Shown: one piece after another, positions 1-5,387 of the stretch
Numbering within the stretch: position 1 is the first letter of the stretch
Layout of the letters: each line of letters starts with the position of its first letter
NCBI GenBank assembly: GCA_937127195.1
Contig: CAKZLT010000624.1
Location: 1 to 6,778 of the forward strand
DNA from: an uncultured Saprospiraceae bacterium
GTDB lineage: Bacteria; Bacteroidota; Bacteroidia; Chitinophagales; Saprospiraceae
Length of the DNA stretch: 6,778 bases
Reading direction: 5' to 3'
Made by a program: the position numbers and the translations under genes
Notes under the pieces: generated by a model
Seen by the model: only the letters and a program-made list of their open reading frames with translations
What the model was told of the DNA's origin: nothing
The model's database searches: none

Positions 1-5
1 TCTAA

Positions 6-140
6 TTGTTTTTTCAGGAAACACAATTAAACGATTTAAATCAATTAGGAATTATTCCCGATATTATGAATATACCATTAGGCTTTATTGAAATCAATAC
101 GGAAAAGTTCAACAATTTGGTTAAATTTGCTTATAAATAA
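6..140 (+). pseudogene. C-terminal tail of an unidentified gene, apparently broken
   Basis: A 44-codon open stretch ends with TAA at 138-140; its last residues read EINTEKFNNLVKFAYK. An in-frame TAA at 3-5 cuts it off upstream, and the only in-frame ATG is at 66, so what is visible has no proper start. It ends 10 bp before the ASCH start codon, a spacing typical of co-transcribed genes. I do not recognise the family. Either the gene is decayed by a frameshift, or the open stretch is a chance frame. The composition reads like protein (hydrophobic and charged residues alternate), but the evidence is thin. Confidence 0.3.
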
Positions 141-150
141 ACCAAAATGT

Positions 151-441
151 ATGAAAGTTGTATTGTCAATCAAGCCAGAATTTGCAAATAAAATATTTGA
201 CGGTTCAAAGAAATTTGAATTTAGAAAGTCAATTTTTAAAAATAAAGAGGTACAATCAATAATTGTATATGCTTCTTCACCAGTACAAAAAGTAATTGGT
301 GAATTTGAGATTGGTAAAATATATCATCAAGACCTTGAAACACTTTGGAATACTACTAAGGATTACTCGGGAATTTCTAAAGAGTATTTTGACAAATACT
401 TTGTAAACAAAGAAAAAGGCTTTGCTATACAAGTTAAAAAA
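151..441 (+). pseudogene. ASCH-domain protein, C-terminally truncated and fused in frame to the downstream peroxidase
   Basis: The 97 residues from ATG 151 match the ASCH fold, a PUA-like beta-barrel thought to bind RNA or modified nucleotides. The visible family signature is SIKPEFANKIFDGSKKFEFRK-like at residues 5-25, then VYASSP and IGEFEIGKI in the middle, then YFVNKEKGFAI near the end. ASCH proteins of this type usually continue for about 20-25 residues after the GxAI segment, typically through a KKYKKP-like stretch. Here the frame instead runs without a stop into the signal peptide of the peroxidase at 442. A TTG at 88 would also open the frame, but its first 21 residues have no ASCH character and overlap the preceding gene tail, so ATG 151 is preferred. 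If translated as one protein it would reach 1458 (435 residues). A fused product would place a cytoplasmic domain in front of a secretion signal, so the ASCH part is more likely a remnant. The domain call is firm; whether it is functional is unknown. Confidence 0.65.
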
Positions 442-1458
442 ATGAAGAAATATATATTAGGATTTACTATTACTTTGGCATTTTTTGCATTCAAACGAGC
501 GCATTCAGACCTGTTACCGATACCAGAAGGCTGGACTACTCCTGTATATGATTTCTCAAAAAATCCTTTATCAAAAGCTAAAATCGAAATAGGAAGAGCT
601 TTATTTCATGATCCCATTTTATCGGCTGATAACACGATTTCTTGCGTGAGTTGTCATTCTCAATTTACAGCATTTGCGCATACTGACCATCGATTGAGTC
701 ATGGTATTCATGACAAAATTGGGACTCGAAACGCACCTTCATTGATGAATTTGGCTTGGCAAAACGTATTTATGTGGGATGGTGCAATTCATCATTTGGA
801 TGTGCAATCACTAGCTCCGATTAGTCACCCTGACGAAATGGGGGCATCAATTGAACATATTGTCAAAAAACTCCAAAAACTACCTCATTATCAAACTGCT
901 TTTGAAAAAGCTTACGGAGACAGCTTAGTCACAGGAGAACGTGTATTGAAATCTTTATCCCAATTTATGCTGACTTTCGTTAGTGCCAACTCTAAGTATG
1001 ATAAAGTAAAAAGAGGTGAAACGACTTTTACTCCGCAGGAACAAAATGGTTATGTTTTATTTCAAAAAAACTGTAACTCTTGTCATCAAGAACCTTTATT
1101 TACAACACATAAATTTGAAAATAATGGCTTGCCCATTGATACTATTTTGAATGATTGGGGCAGAATGAAAGTGACACAAAAAGCTTCTGATGCCATGAAA
1201 TTCAAAATTCCAACACTCAGAAATATTGAGTTTTCGTATCCATATATGCACGACGGGCGTTTCCGAAAAATCAACGACGTATTAAATCATTATATCAAAG
1301 GAATCGAAAATAGTCCAACCCTTAGCCCAAAACTGAAGACACCAACTATCTTAACTTCCAATGATAAAGTAGATTTGACTGCTTTTTTATTGACCTTAAC
1401 CGACAAGGATTTTTTATTCAATCGAGATTATATGTATCCAAGGGATTTTTTCAAATAA
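442..1458 (+). CDS. Secreted diheme cytochrome c peroxidase (CcpA/MauG superfamily)
   Basis: This 338-residue protein is predicted to reside in the periplasm, where family members reduce hydrogen peroxide with electrons from small cytochromes or, in the MauG/MbnH branches, oxidise a partner protein. Residues 1-22 form a signal peptide with a lysine start and a hydrophobic core (ILGFTITLAFFAF). Two c-type heme sites are visible: CVSCH at 68-72 and CNSCH at 211-215. Between them WDG (112-114) and PDEMG (130-134) match the conserved WDGR...P..EM region of the family, with the Glu placed for peroxide chemistry. YMHDGRF (268-274) supplies the usual Met axial ligand (Met269) of the second heme. Length is normal for the family. 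The ATG at 442 is chosen because the signal peptide begins there; the frame is nevertheless open upstream through the ASCH segment, so the gene's own promoter may be missing. It ends 24 bp before the IS630 left end. The exact substrate cannot be read from sequence; no MbnP-like partner is in the window. Confidence 0.88.
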   Translation: MKKYILGFTITLAFFAFKRAHSDLLPIPEGWTTPVYDFSKNPLSKAKIEIGRALFHDPILSADNTISCVSCHSQFTAFAHTDHRLSHGIHDKIGTRNAPSLMNLAWQNVFMWDGAIHHLDVQSLAPISHPDEMGASIEHIVKKLQKLPHYQTAFEKAYGDSLVTGERVLKSLSQFMLTFVSANSKYDKVKRGETTFTPQEQNGYVLFQKNCNSCHQEPLFTTHKFENNGLPIDTILNDWGRMKVTQKASDAMKFKIPTLRNIEFSYPYMHDGRFRKINDVLNHYIKGIENSPTLSPKLKTPTILTSNDKVDLTAFLLTLTDKDFLFNRDYMYPRDFFK

Positions 1459-1482
1459 GAAAACAATACACAGATTCAATTA

Positions 1483-1504
1483 AGTACTAGGACATATTTA
1501 TTTT
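1483..1504 (+). repeat. IS630 left terminal inverted repeat
   Basis: The 22-bp repeat pairs with 2586-2607 in inverted orientation, with mismatches only at 1487 (C against G) and 1489 (A against C). The stop codon of the transposase (1505-1507) begins right at its inner edge. TA at 1481-1482 is the target duplication. Confidence 0.9.
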
Positions 1505-2137
1505 TCACATAAATTGACTCATTGAAAACTCAATATTATACAGATTTCCATACTCTTGAAAAATCTCTTTGAGTTTCTTATTTAGAGTGTTTTTAGAGCG
1601 ATAATCTTTGATATTTAACCACTCATATTTCATTTTTCTCCATAAGGTTTCTATAAGATTATAATGAGGGCAATAAGCAGGTAAAAAAATGATAAATAAA
1701 CCTTTACTTTCCCACTCTGAAATCATACTTAAAGTTGCCTCAGAAGTATGCCAAGGTGCTCTATCTAAAACAAGGACTGTTTCCTTCTTAATTTGACTAA
1801 TAAAATCATTTATTTTTTCAATAAAAATTTTAGAATTCATATATTCATTTTTAGCTAATTCATAGACCTTTAAATGGTTATTTATTGGGTTAAGAAAGCC
1901 TAATACATTTTGTACTTTTTTCTTAACACTTTTTATGCCCCATTGAACACCAATTGGTTGCCATGCGTAAGATAAATTTGGGGTTAATGAAAAACCACAT
2001 TCATCTATAAAATATATATCTGTAAGTCCTTTATTAACAAGCTCTAAAATCTCTTTTATTACATTTATAACAACTCTTAATTGTTTGGCATTTGGTGCTT
2101 TTTTACAGAACTTACGAAGTCTCTTGTAGGCGTAGTT
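1505..2137 (-). CDS. IS630 transposase, second frame (DDE catalytic part), reached by -1 frameshift
   Basis: This 210-codon frame has no natural start; it continues the first transposase frame after a -1 shift, giving a joined 349-residue protein, a normal IS630 length. Sequence resumes as NYAYKRLRKF, which fits the family immediately after LRRFLQKK. In joined numbering the catalytic triad is Asp184 (IYFIDECGFS), Asp264 (LVLDRAPWH) and Glu302 (HYNLIETLW), the DDE metal-binding residues that cut and join DNA. Other family signs are SYAWQPIGVQ after the first Asp and FLPAYCPHYN before the Glu. An internal ATG at 1840 would give only 111 residues lacking the first Asp and is not a believable separate gene. 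The stop at 1505-1507 touches the left inverted repeat. The whole stretch is open, which supports recoding over decay. Confidence 0.85.
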   Translation of the reverse strand, partial: NYAYKRLRKFCKKAPNAKQLRVVINVIKEILELVNKGLTDIYFIDECGFSLTPNLSYAWQPIGVQWGIKSVKKKVQNVLGFLNPINNHLKVYELAKNEYMNSKIFIEKINDFISQIKKETVLVLDRAPWHTSEATLSMISEWESKGLFIIFLPAYCPHYNLIETLWRKMKYEWLNIKDYRSKNTLNKKLKEIFQEYGNLYNIEFSMSQFM

Positions 2138-2553
2138 TTTTTTTGTAAAAATCGGCGTAAAGTACGGTTAGAAAAACCATCTTTCATAGCAAGTTTTTCT
2201 ATGATTTCATCTTTCATATTTACACCTTTTTCTGCTGCATTTCTAACGGCTGTTTCTACTACTTCTATATGTTTTTCATTGTTTATTGACAAGGTAGGTT
2301 TTCTACCTTGTCCAGGCTTTGTTATTAAACCAATTATTCCATATTTTTTCCAATTTTTCACCCATGTATAAGCCGTATTTTTACTTACTGAAAAAATTTC
2401 ACTTAATTCTTCTATTTTCTTACCTTTGTGACTCAATAAAACACCTTGACAACGGTTTCGGAAAGCATGGCTTTTTCCATATTTCCAACCATCTGTCAAA
2501 TTACTAATTTCTAATTCTAATAATTCCTCAACAAAAGCTCTTTTTCTGCTCAT
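2077..2553 (-). CDS. IS630 transposase, first frame (DNA-binding part)
   Basis: In frame 0 this ORF encodes 158 residues, of which the first 139 belong to the transposase and the last 19 are read only if no frameshift occurs. Residues about 30-85 form the helix-turn-helix region that binds the terminal repeats: KKIEELSEIFSVSKNTAYTWV is the first helix-turn-helix and the KPGQGRKP stretch is the usual basic link. A second, winged-helix-like segment follows (about 95-138, ending NRTLRRFLQKK), as in IS630 and Tc1/mariner enzymes. The catalytic domain is absent from this frame and continues in the -1 frame from 2137. The ATG at 2553 follows an A/T-rich leader with no ribosome binding site of the Shine-Dalgarno type. 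On its own the product could act as a DNA-binding regulator of transposition, which is inference from other two-ORF insertion sequences. Confidence 0.88.
   Translation of the reverse strand: MSRKRAFVEELLELEISNLTDGWKYGKSHAFRNRCQGVLLSHKGKKIEELSEIFSVSKNTAYTWVKNWKKYGIIGLITKPGQGRKPTLSINNEKHIEVVETAVRNAAEKGVNMKDEIIEKLAMKDGFSNRTLRRFLQKKTTPTRDFVSSVKKHQMPNN
2136..2145 (-). other. Probable -1 frameshift site in the transposase (C followed by nine A)
   Basis: On the coding strand the codons CAA AAA AAA ACT contain the slippery heptamer A_AAA_AAA (2143-2137). Slipping back one base changes the next codon to AAC and enters the catalytic frame. Nine consecutive A could equally allow RNA polymerase slippage. 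A small hairpin (arms at about 2121-2117 and 2113-2109) lies about 15 bases downstream, which is far for a classic stimulator. Two-frame transposases with such A runs are known in IS630 and other IS families; that this one is used is inference. Confidence 0.7.
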
Positions 2554-2585
2554 TATACTAAATTAGTAAAAATTTTATTATTTAC

Positions 2586-2607
2586 AAAATAAATATGTCC
2601 GACTACT
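2586..2607 (-). repeat. IS630 right terminal inverted repeat
   Basis: This is the inverted partner of 1483-1504, matching at 20 of 22 bases. It lies 32 bp upstream of the transposase ATG, so any element promoter must be in or just inside the repeat. Its outermost base supplies the third letter of the TAA stop codon of the TM2-SHOCT gene. Confidence 0.9.
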
Positions 2608-3437
2608 TATCTTCTAAGTAATTTGACTTTTTGTTTTTGAAATTCAGCATCTGTCAAAATTCCTTTATCTCTTAAGTCACCCAATTTTTCTAATTTTTGA
2701 ATAATCTCATCACTCATCAAGTCAATTTCATCACTTACGCGTGAAGCTAATTGAGCTGGTGCATTTCCGATTTTATAGCCATTAGCTACAAAAGTATCAA
2801 AGTCTGGCTGTGTTCTGAGGTAAGCCAAATGGTCATGCGATTTGATTTTGTCATACATGACAAATCCACTTTCAACTGCTTTTGATAGATGCATATAAGC
2901 GTGAGGCGGCTCTTCCATTAAGGAATATAAACAGGCTAAATTGAAATGAACAATTGGATCATTCGGAGAAATACGTAATGATTGCTGATAATTTTTGATA
3001 GCTCCTTTAAAGTCATATTCTTTATAAAGGCGTGTTCCTTCATCCTTGTAAGGATTACTTTTAGGGATTTTAGTACGTTGAGGTTGTTTTTTTGGTTTAG
3101 GTTTTTGTTGGTATTGAGGTTCATATTTATTGTAAGAAGGTTGTCCTTCATAACTCGTCTGTTGACGATTTTGGTTATTATACTGAGGACGTTGTCGATT
3201 ATTTCTTTGATAATTATTGAATCGAGAATCGAATCCTTTATTATATTTAGCATCAAATACATCATCATCCATTGATAGTAATACAATGAAATCAATGAAT
3301 CCTATAATAAATGGAATACCCGTCCAAAAGAAAAGACAATAAGCTATTCCTTTTCCAATGTCTCCTAGATAGAAACGATGAATACCGAATCCGCCGAGGA
3401 AAAAAGCTAATAAACCTGCTACAATTTTATTTTTCAT
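2607..3437 (-). CDS. TM2-TPR-SHOCT membrane protein
   Basis: The 276-residue protein has four parts. Residues 1-55 are a TM2 domain: two membrane helices around the typical GGFGIHRFYLGDIGKGI motif, followed by an acidic DDD turn. Residues about 65-120 are a low-complexity linker rich in Gln, Asn, Tyr and Pro, then Lys. Residues about 128-192 form TPR-like helices (YKEYDFKGAIKNYQQSLRISPND, HFNLACLYSLM), a protein-binding scaffold. Residues about 243-275 are a SHOCT domain (LEKLGDLRDKGILTDAEF), a short C-terminal module often found on membrane or oligomerising proteins. The function is unknown; a membrane-anchored adaptor is a reasonable inference. The gene lies 43 bp downstream of the S24 repressor and may share its transcript. 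The TAA stop is made of the TA target duplication plus the first base of IS630, so the protein is unchanged by the insertion, but transcripts probably run into the transposase 53 bp further on. Confidence 0.85.
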   Translation of the reverse strand: MKNKIVAGLLAFFLGGFGIHRFYLGDIGKGIAYCLFFWTGIPFIIGFIDFIVLLSMDDDVFDAKYNKGFDSRFNNYQRNNRQRPQYNNQNRQQTSYEGQPSYNKYEPQYQQKPKPKKQPQRTKIPKSNPYKDEGTRLYKEYDFKGAIKNYQQSLRISPNDPIVHFNLACLYSLMEEPPHAYMHLSKAVESGFVMYDKIKSHDHLAYLRTQPDFDTFVANGYKIGNAPAQLASRVSDEIDLMSDEIIQKLEKLGDLRDKGILTDAEFQKQKVKLLRR

Positions 3438-3480
3438 TCTAAAACCATTTTATGGTAGAACGTAAATATACAGATTTTGA

Positions 3481-4323
3481 TTAACTCTTGTTGGTAGAAA
3501 TGATTAGTTTTTCGATAGTTTGGTGTAGCTTTTCGATTAAATGAGATTGATTGCCGATAGTAGATTGTAACTCTCGGACTTCATCGCGCATCATATTCTG
3601 CAAATTCTTAGGAGAAGGCAAGAAAGGACTTATTTTTGCACGAACATACCAGATTTCTCTAACATCGCCTATACTAATCGGATATGGTTCGTAATAGTCA
3701 TTGTCAGACGTTAAAATTAATTTTTTGTCTTTTTTGACATTATTGGTTACACGCTTGATAAGCACATCGCCTCTTGTTACAATGACATAGACGAAATTAT
3801 CTTTGATTGAAGTTTCCCAAAGTGTTGGTTCGAGGAAGCTACAAATCACTTTGTCTCCTTCAAAAAGTGTTGGTTCCATGCTATCTCCTGATACATCAAA
3901 AGAGCGATGCGTTCCCACTTTATATTTGTAATCGGGTAGCGTAAAAGTAGGTAAATCTTGGACGAAAGTTGGGTCAGAAAGCTCGCTGGCGTAACCTGCT
4001 TGTGCTGGCACAGGAACGTGAACAATGCGTTCGTCGTCTTGTGCATTGGTAACGATGGTCAAGACCCGAAAACTCTTATGGTCTTCTTCACTCATGAACA
4101 TCGGGCCTTCTCCAGTATAAATATATACAGGATTGATTTTGTAAGTTTCGACTGCTTTTCTGAGCAATTCGATAGTTACGTCGCGACGACCTTTTAGTAT
4201 TTCACTCAAACTTTGAGGAAGGTATTCTAAAGAAATCGCAAATTGACGACTTGAACGAACTCTTCCTTCTTCTTTTAATTTGTTGTGACACTTGATGAAG
4301 CGTTGAGTGACAATACTATTCAT
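3481..4323 (-). CDS. LexA/CI-like repressor with helix-turn-helix and S24 self-cleavage domain
   Basis: The 280-residue protein is predicted to be a cytoplasmic transcription repressor that inactivates itself by cutting its own chain, as LexA and phage CI do on RecA activation. Residues about 3-75 hold the helix-turn-helix (RSSRQFAISLEYLPQSLSEIL, KGRRDVT). The S24 domain follows: a likely Ala109-Gly110 cleavage site (PAQAGY), catalytic Ser148 in SGDSMEP and catalytic Lys190 in DVLIKRV. All three required elements are present, so cleavage should be possible. A tail (about 240-275) has heptad-like leucines and may form a coiled coil, which is unusual compared with short LexA proteins. An in-frame GTG at 4353 would add ten residues rich in Ile, Phe and Lys; ATG 4323 is preferred because the conserved sequence begins there. 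There are no phage genes nearby, so it is probably a chromosomal regulator. Its targets are unknown; the palindrome upstream is a candidate autoregulatory operator. Confidence 0.87.
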   Translation of the reverse strand: MNSIVTQRFIKCHNKLKEEGRVRSSRQFAISLEYLPQSLSEILKGRRDVTIELLRKAVETYKINPVYIYTGEGPMFMSEEDHKSFRVLTIVTNAQDDERIVHVPVPAQAGYASELSDPTFVQDLPTFTLPDYKYKVGTHRSFDVSGDSMEPTLFEGDKVICSFLEPTLWETSIKDNFVYVIVTRGDVLIKRVTNNVKKDKKLILTSDNDYYEPYPISIGDVREIWYVRAKISPFLPSPKNLQNMMRDEVRELQSTIGNQSHLIEKLHQTIEKLIISTNKS

Positions 4324-4394
4324 GTTGTTTTTTTTTATAAAAAAAATAATCACTAATTAAATGACAAAATCGCAAAATAGTGATATTAAATACT

Positions 4395-4412
4395 AAAGTA
4401 CTGCCTTACTTT
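4395..4412. promoter_or_regulatory. Interrupted palindrome upstream of the S24 repressor, candidate operator
   Basis: AAAGTA, a 6-bp spacer and TACTTT form an 18-bp two-fold symmetric site 72 bp upstream of the repressor ATG. LexA/CI-type dimers bind such sites and commonly repress their own genes. A wider inverted pair, AAATAGTG (4375-4382) and CACTATTT (4444-4451), flanks it. Binding is inference; in AT-rich DNA a 6-bp-arm palindrome may occur by chance, and no clear promoter match was found to anchor it. Confidence 0.3.
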
Positions 4413-4458
4413 GAGATATGCAAGTATTTTTGGTAAAATATTACACTATTTGGGTATA

Positions 4459-4493
4459 GTTTTCTTGTTTCTGGCTGCTCGTTACTGGTTTCT
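4459..4493 (-). repeat. Five tandem degenerate heptamers
   Basis: Read on the minus strand the 35 bp divide exactly into five 7-base units starting at 4493, 4486, 4479, 4472 and 4465. The consensus is AGAAACC. Every unit begins AG, fourth-position A is kept in four units, and the fifth position is A in four. The array lies in the 236-bp gap between the TMEM220-like gene and the repressor. Degenerate heptamer arrays of this sort occur between genes in some Bacteroidota and cyanobacteria, but I cannot tell from one copy whether this is a dispersed genomic repeat. Confidence 0.45.
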
Positions 4494-4559
4494 AATTTCG
4501 ATTTTGTCATCTCAGCAGCAGCAAAAATGAAAAAACAGCACCCAAAAATCAGCATATCT

Positions 4560-4931
4560 CTATTCTTCAATCGTTAAATATTGAATAATAAAAGCCACTA
4601 AAATGACGATTAATCCTCCGACTTCTTTAAAAATTTCGGTTTGAGGGTCGCTAGTATGTGTCACTTCGGGATTAGGAATTAGGTTCGGGTCGTAGTTGAT
4701 TAAGCTACTATATGTATTCGGAAACATCACTCCAATAGAAATAGCAACTACTCCCATGAATAGCAATAGGACTTTTTTAGGCATTTTTCCTAAAAAAGAA
4801 AGAATGCTAATGAAAGCTGCTGCACTATATGCTGACATCCAAACGCCTGAATCAGGGTCATTGAGCTGAACCGCAGCAAATAATACAAATAATATAGCAA
4901 ATACTAAATGAATATATTTTACATTTTTCAT
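4560..4931 (-). CDS. TMEM220-family small membrane protein
   Basis: The 123-residue protein has about four hydrophobic membrane segments (near residues 7-24, 30-47, 52-70 and 103-119). The strongest mark is FAAVQLNDPDSGVWMSAYSAAA (residues 18-39, shown in part): the QLNDPD..W...Y signature belongs to the TMEM220 family, found in animals and many Bacteroidota. Its biochemical role is unknown. A TTG at 4964 could extend the frame by 11 residues, but these overlap the preceding gene by 23 bp and carry no family character, so ATG 4931 is chosen. That start lies 10 bp after the stop of the 88-residue membrane protein, so the two are very probably co-transcribed and may work together. Confidence 0.78.
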   Translation of the reverse strand: MKNVKYIHLVFAILFVLFAAVQLNDPDSGVWMSAYSAAAFISILSFLGKMPKKVLLLFMGVVAISIGVMFPNTYSSLINYDPNLIPNPEVTHTSDPQTEIFKEVGGLIVILVAFIIQYLTIEE

Positions 4932-4941
4932 AATGATTTTT

Positions 4942-5208
4942 TTAAAGAATAAATAAAGCCGCAATCAATGCACTCAAAATAGGAGCAATAATCGATGCTC
5001 GCAAAATCCAAAAATATTTAGCAGGAACTGGAGTTGTCTCGGATAACCATTCGGATATACGAGAAATAACCAAAATCGGGACTAATACTAATAGTATTCC
5101 TGGTGTTACATACCACGCCCAATCTATGGCGAATAACCATAAAAGCATATAAAAAATAACTTGAATTAAAAGAATTTCCAATGTTGGACTTTTAAAAAAT
5201 GCTTTCAT
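4942..5208 (-). CDS. Small hydrophobic membrane protein of unknown function
   Basis: The 88 residues are strongly hydrophobic and contain three likely membrane helices (about 11-29, 33-50 and 67-87). Between the second and third is a short polar loop, SRISEWLSETTPVPAKYFW, and the first helix is rich in Trp (LLWLFAIDWAWY). No catalytic or binding motif is visible and I do not recognise a family. The ATG at 5208 is the first plausible start and follows an A/T-rich leader. It is the first gene of a two-gene unit with the TMEM220-like protein (10-bp gap) and is divergent from the acyltransferase across 179 bp. Length, helix pattern and tight linkage support a real gene. Confidence 0.7.
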   Translation of the reverse strand: MKAFFKSPTLEILLIQVIFYMLLWLFAIDWAWYVTPGILLVLVPILVISRISEWLSETTPVPAKYFWILRASIIAPILSALIAALFIL

Positions 5209-5387
5209 GCTGATTTTTATATAATTCAGAAAGAGAATTTCACTTTTTGAATACTTGATATACTTTAGACGACTAATATTGATGACGTTACAAACTAAAG
5301 AATACTTAATGACAAAAAATTAGAAAAATATTCGAGTGTTTACTATTTTTAGACTAACTTCCCTTTTCTATCTATTTTTTTAAAAAA
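5209..5387. promoter_or_regulatory. Divergent intergenic region between membrane pair and acyltransferase
   Basis: The promoters of both flanking transcripts should lie in these 179 bp. On the minus strand TTAGTTTG (5298-5291) matches seven of eight positions of the Bacteroidota -7 box TAnnTTTG, and TTTG lies upstream at 5316-5313, but the 14-bp gap is shorter than the usual 19 or so. No good box was found for the rightward gene. A weak interrupted repeat AATTC/GAATT sits at 5223-5239. A T7A7 run ends in the start codon at 5388. Confidence 0.35.

Larger units (their letters stand above)
1483..2607 (-). mobile_element. IS630-family insertion sequence, apparently complete, with TA target duplication
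   Basis: The 1125-bp element is bounded by 22-bp inverted repeats (1483-1504 and 2586-2607) that match at 20 of 22 positions, including a perfect 15-bp block GGACATATTTATTTT. TA lies directly outside each end (1481-1482 and 2608-2609), the target duplication expected for IS630/Tc1/mariner elements. Inside is one transposase spread over two frames on the minus strand. No premature stops other than the frame switch are seen, and the catalytic residues are present, so it could be active. The element inserted in the stop codon of the TM2-SHOCT gene, between two convergent genes that would have been only about 21 bp apart. Confidence 0.92.

Noticed and set aside
88..150. TTG start adding 21 residues to the ASCH/peroxidase frame
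   Set aside because: The residues overlap the preceding gene tail and show no ASCH similarity; ATG 151 begins the conserved domain.
1086..1274. Minus-strand open frame inside the peroxidase
   Set aside because: It is antisense to the second heme region and shows no independent coding sign.
2081..2507. Two plus-strand open frames inside the transposase
   Set aside because: They lie antisense to a well-recognised IS630 coding region and resemble no family; their Phe/Ile-rich content is what AT-rich antisense frames give.
2936..3295. Open frames on both strands inside the TM2-SHOCT gene
   Set aside because: They are products of the low-complexity Gln/Asn/Tyr linker read in other frames, with biased Ile/Asn/Phe composition.
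3846..4197. Open frames overlapping the repressor gene
   Set aside because: They overlap the conserved S24 and helix-turn-helix coding sequence and have no recognisable domain.
4324..4353. GTG start for the repressor, ten residues upstream
   Set aside because: The added residues come from the A/T palindrome leader and are not part of the conserved helix-turn-helix region.
4513..4522. CAGCAGCAGC run as a trinucleotide repeat or terminator stem
   Set aside because: It has only about three units, and pairing with GCTGCT at 4474-4479 would need a loop of more than 30 bases with no T run after it.
4932..4964. TTG start for the TMEM220-like gene
   Set aside because: It overlaps the previous gene by 23 bp, whereas ATG 4931 gives a clean 10-bp gap and a normal membrane-protein start.
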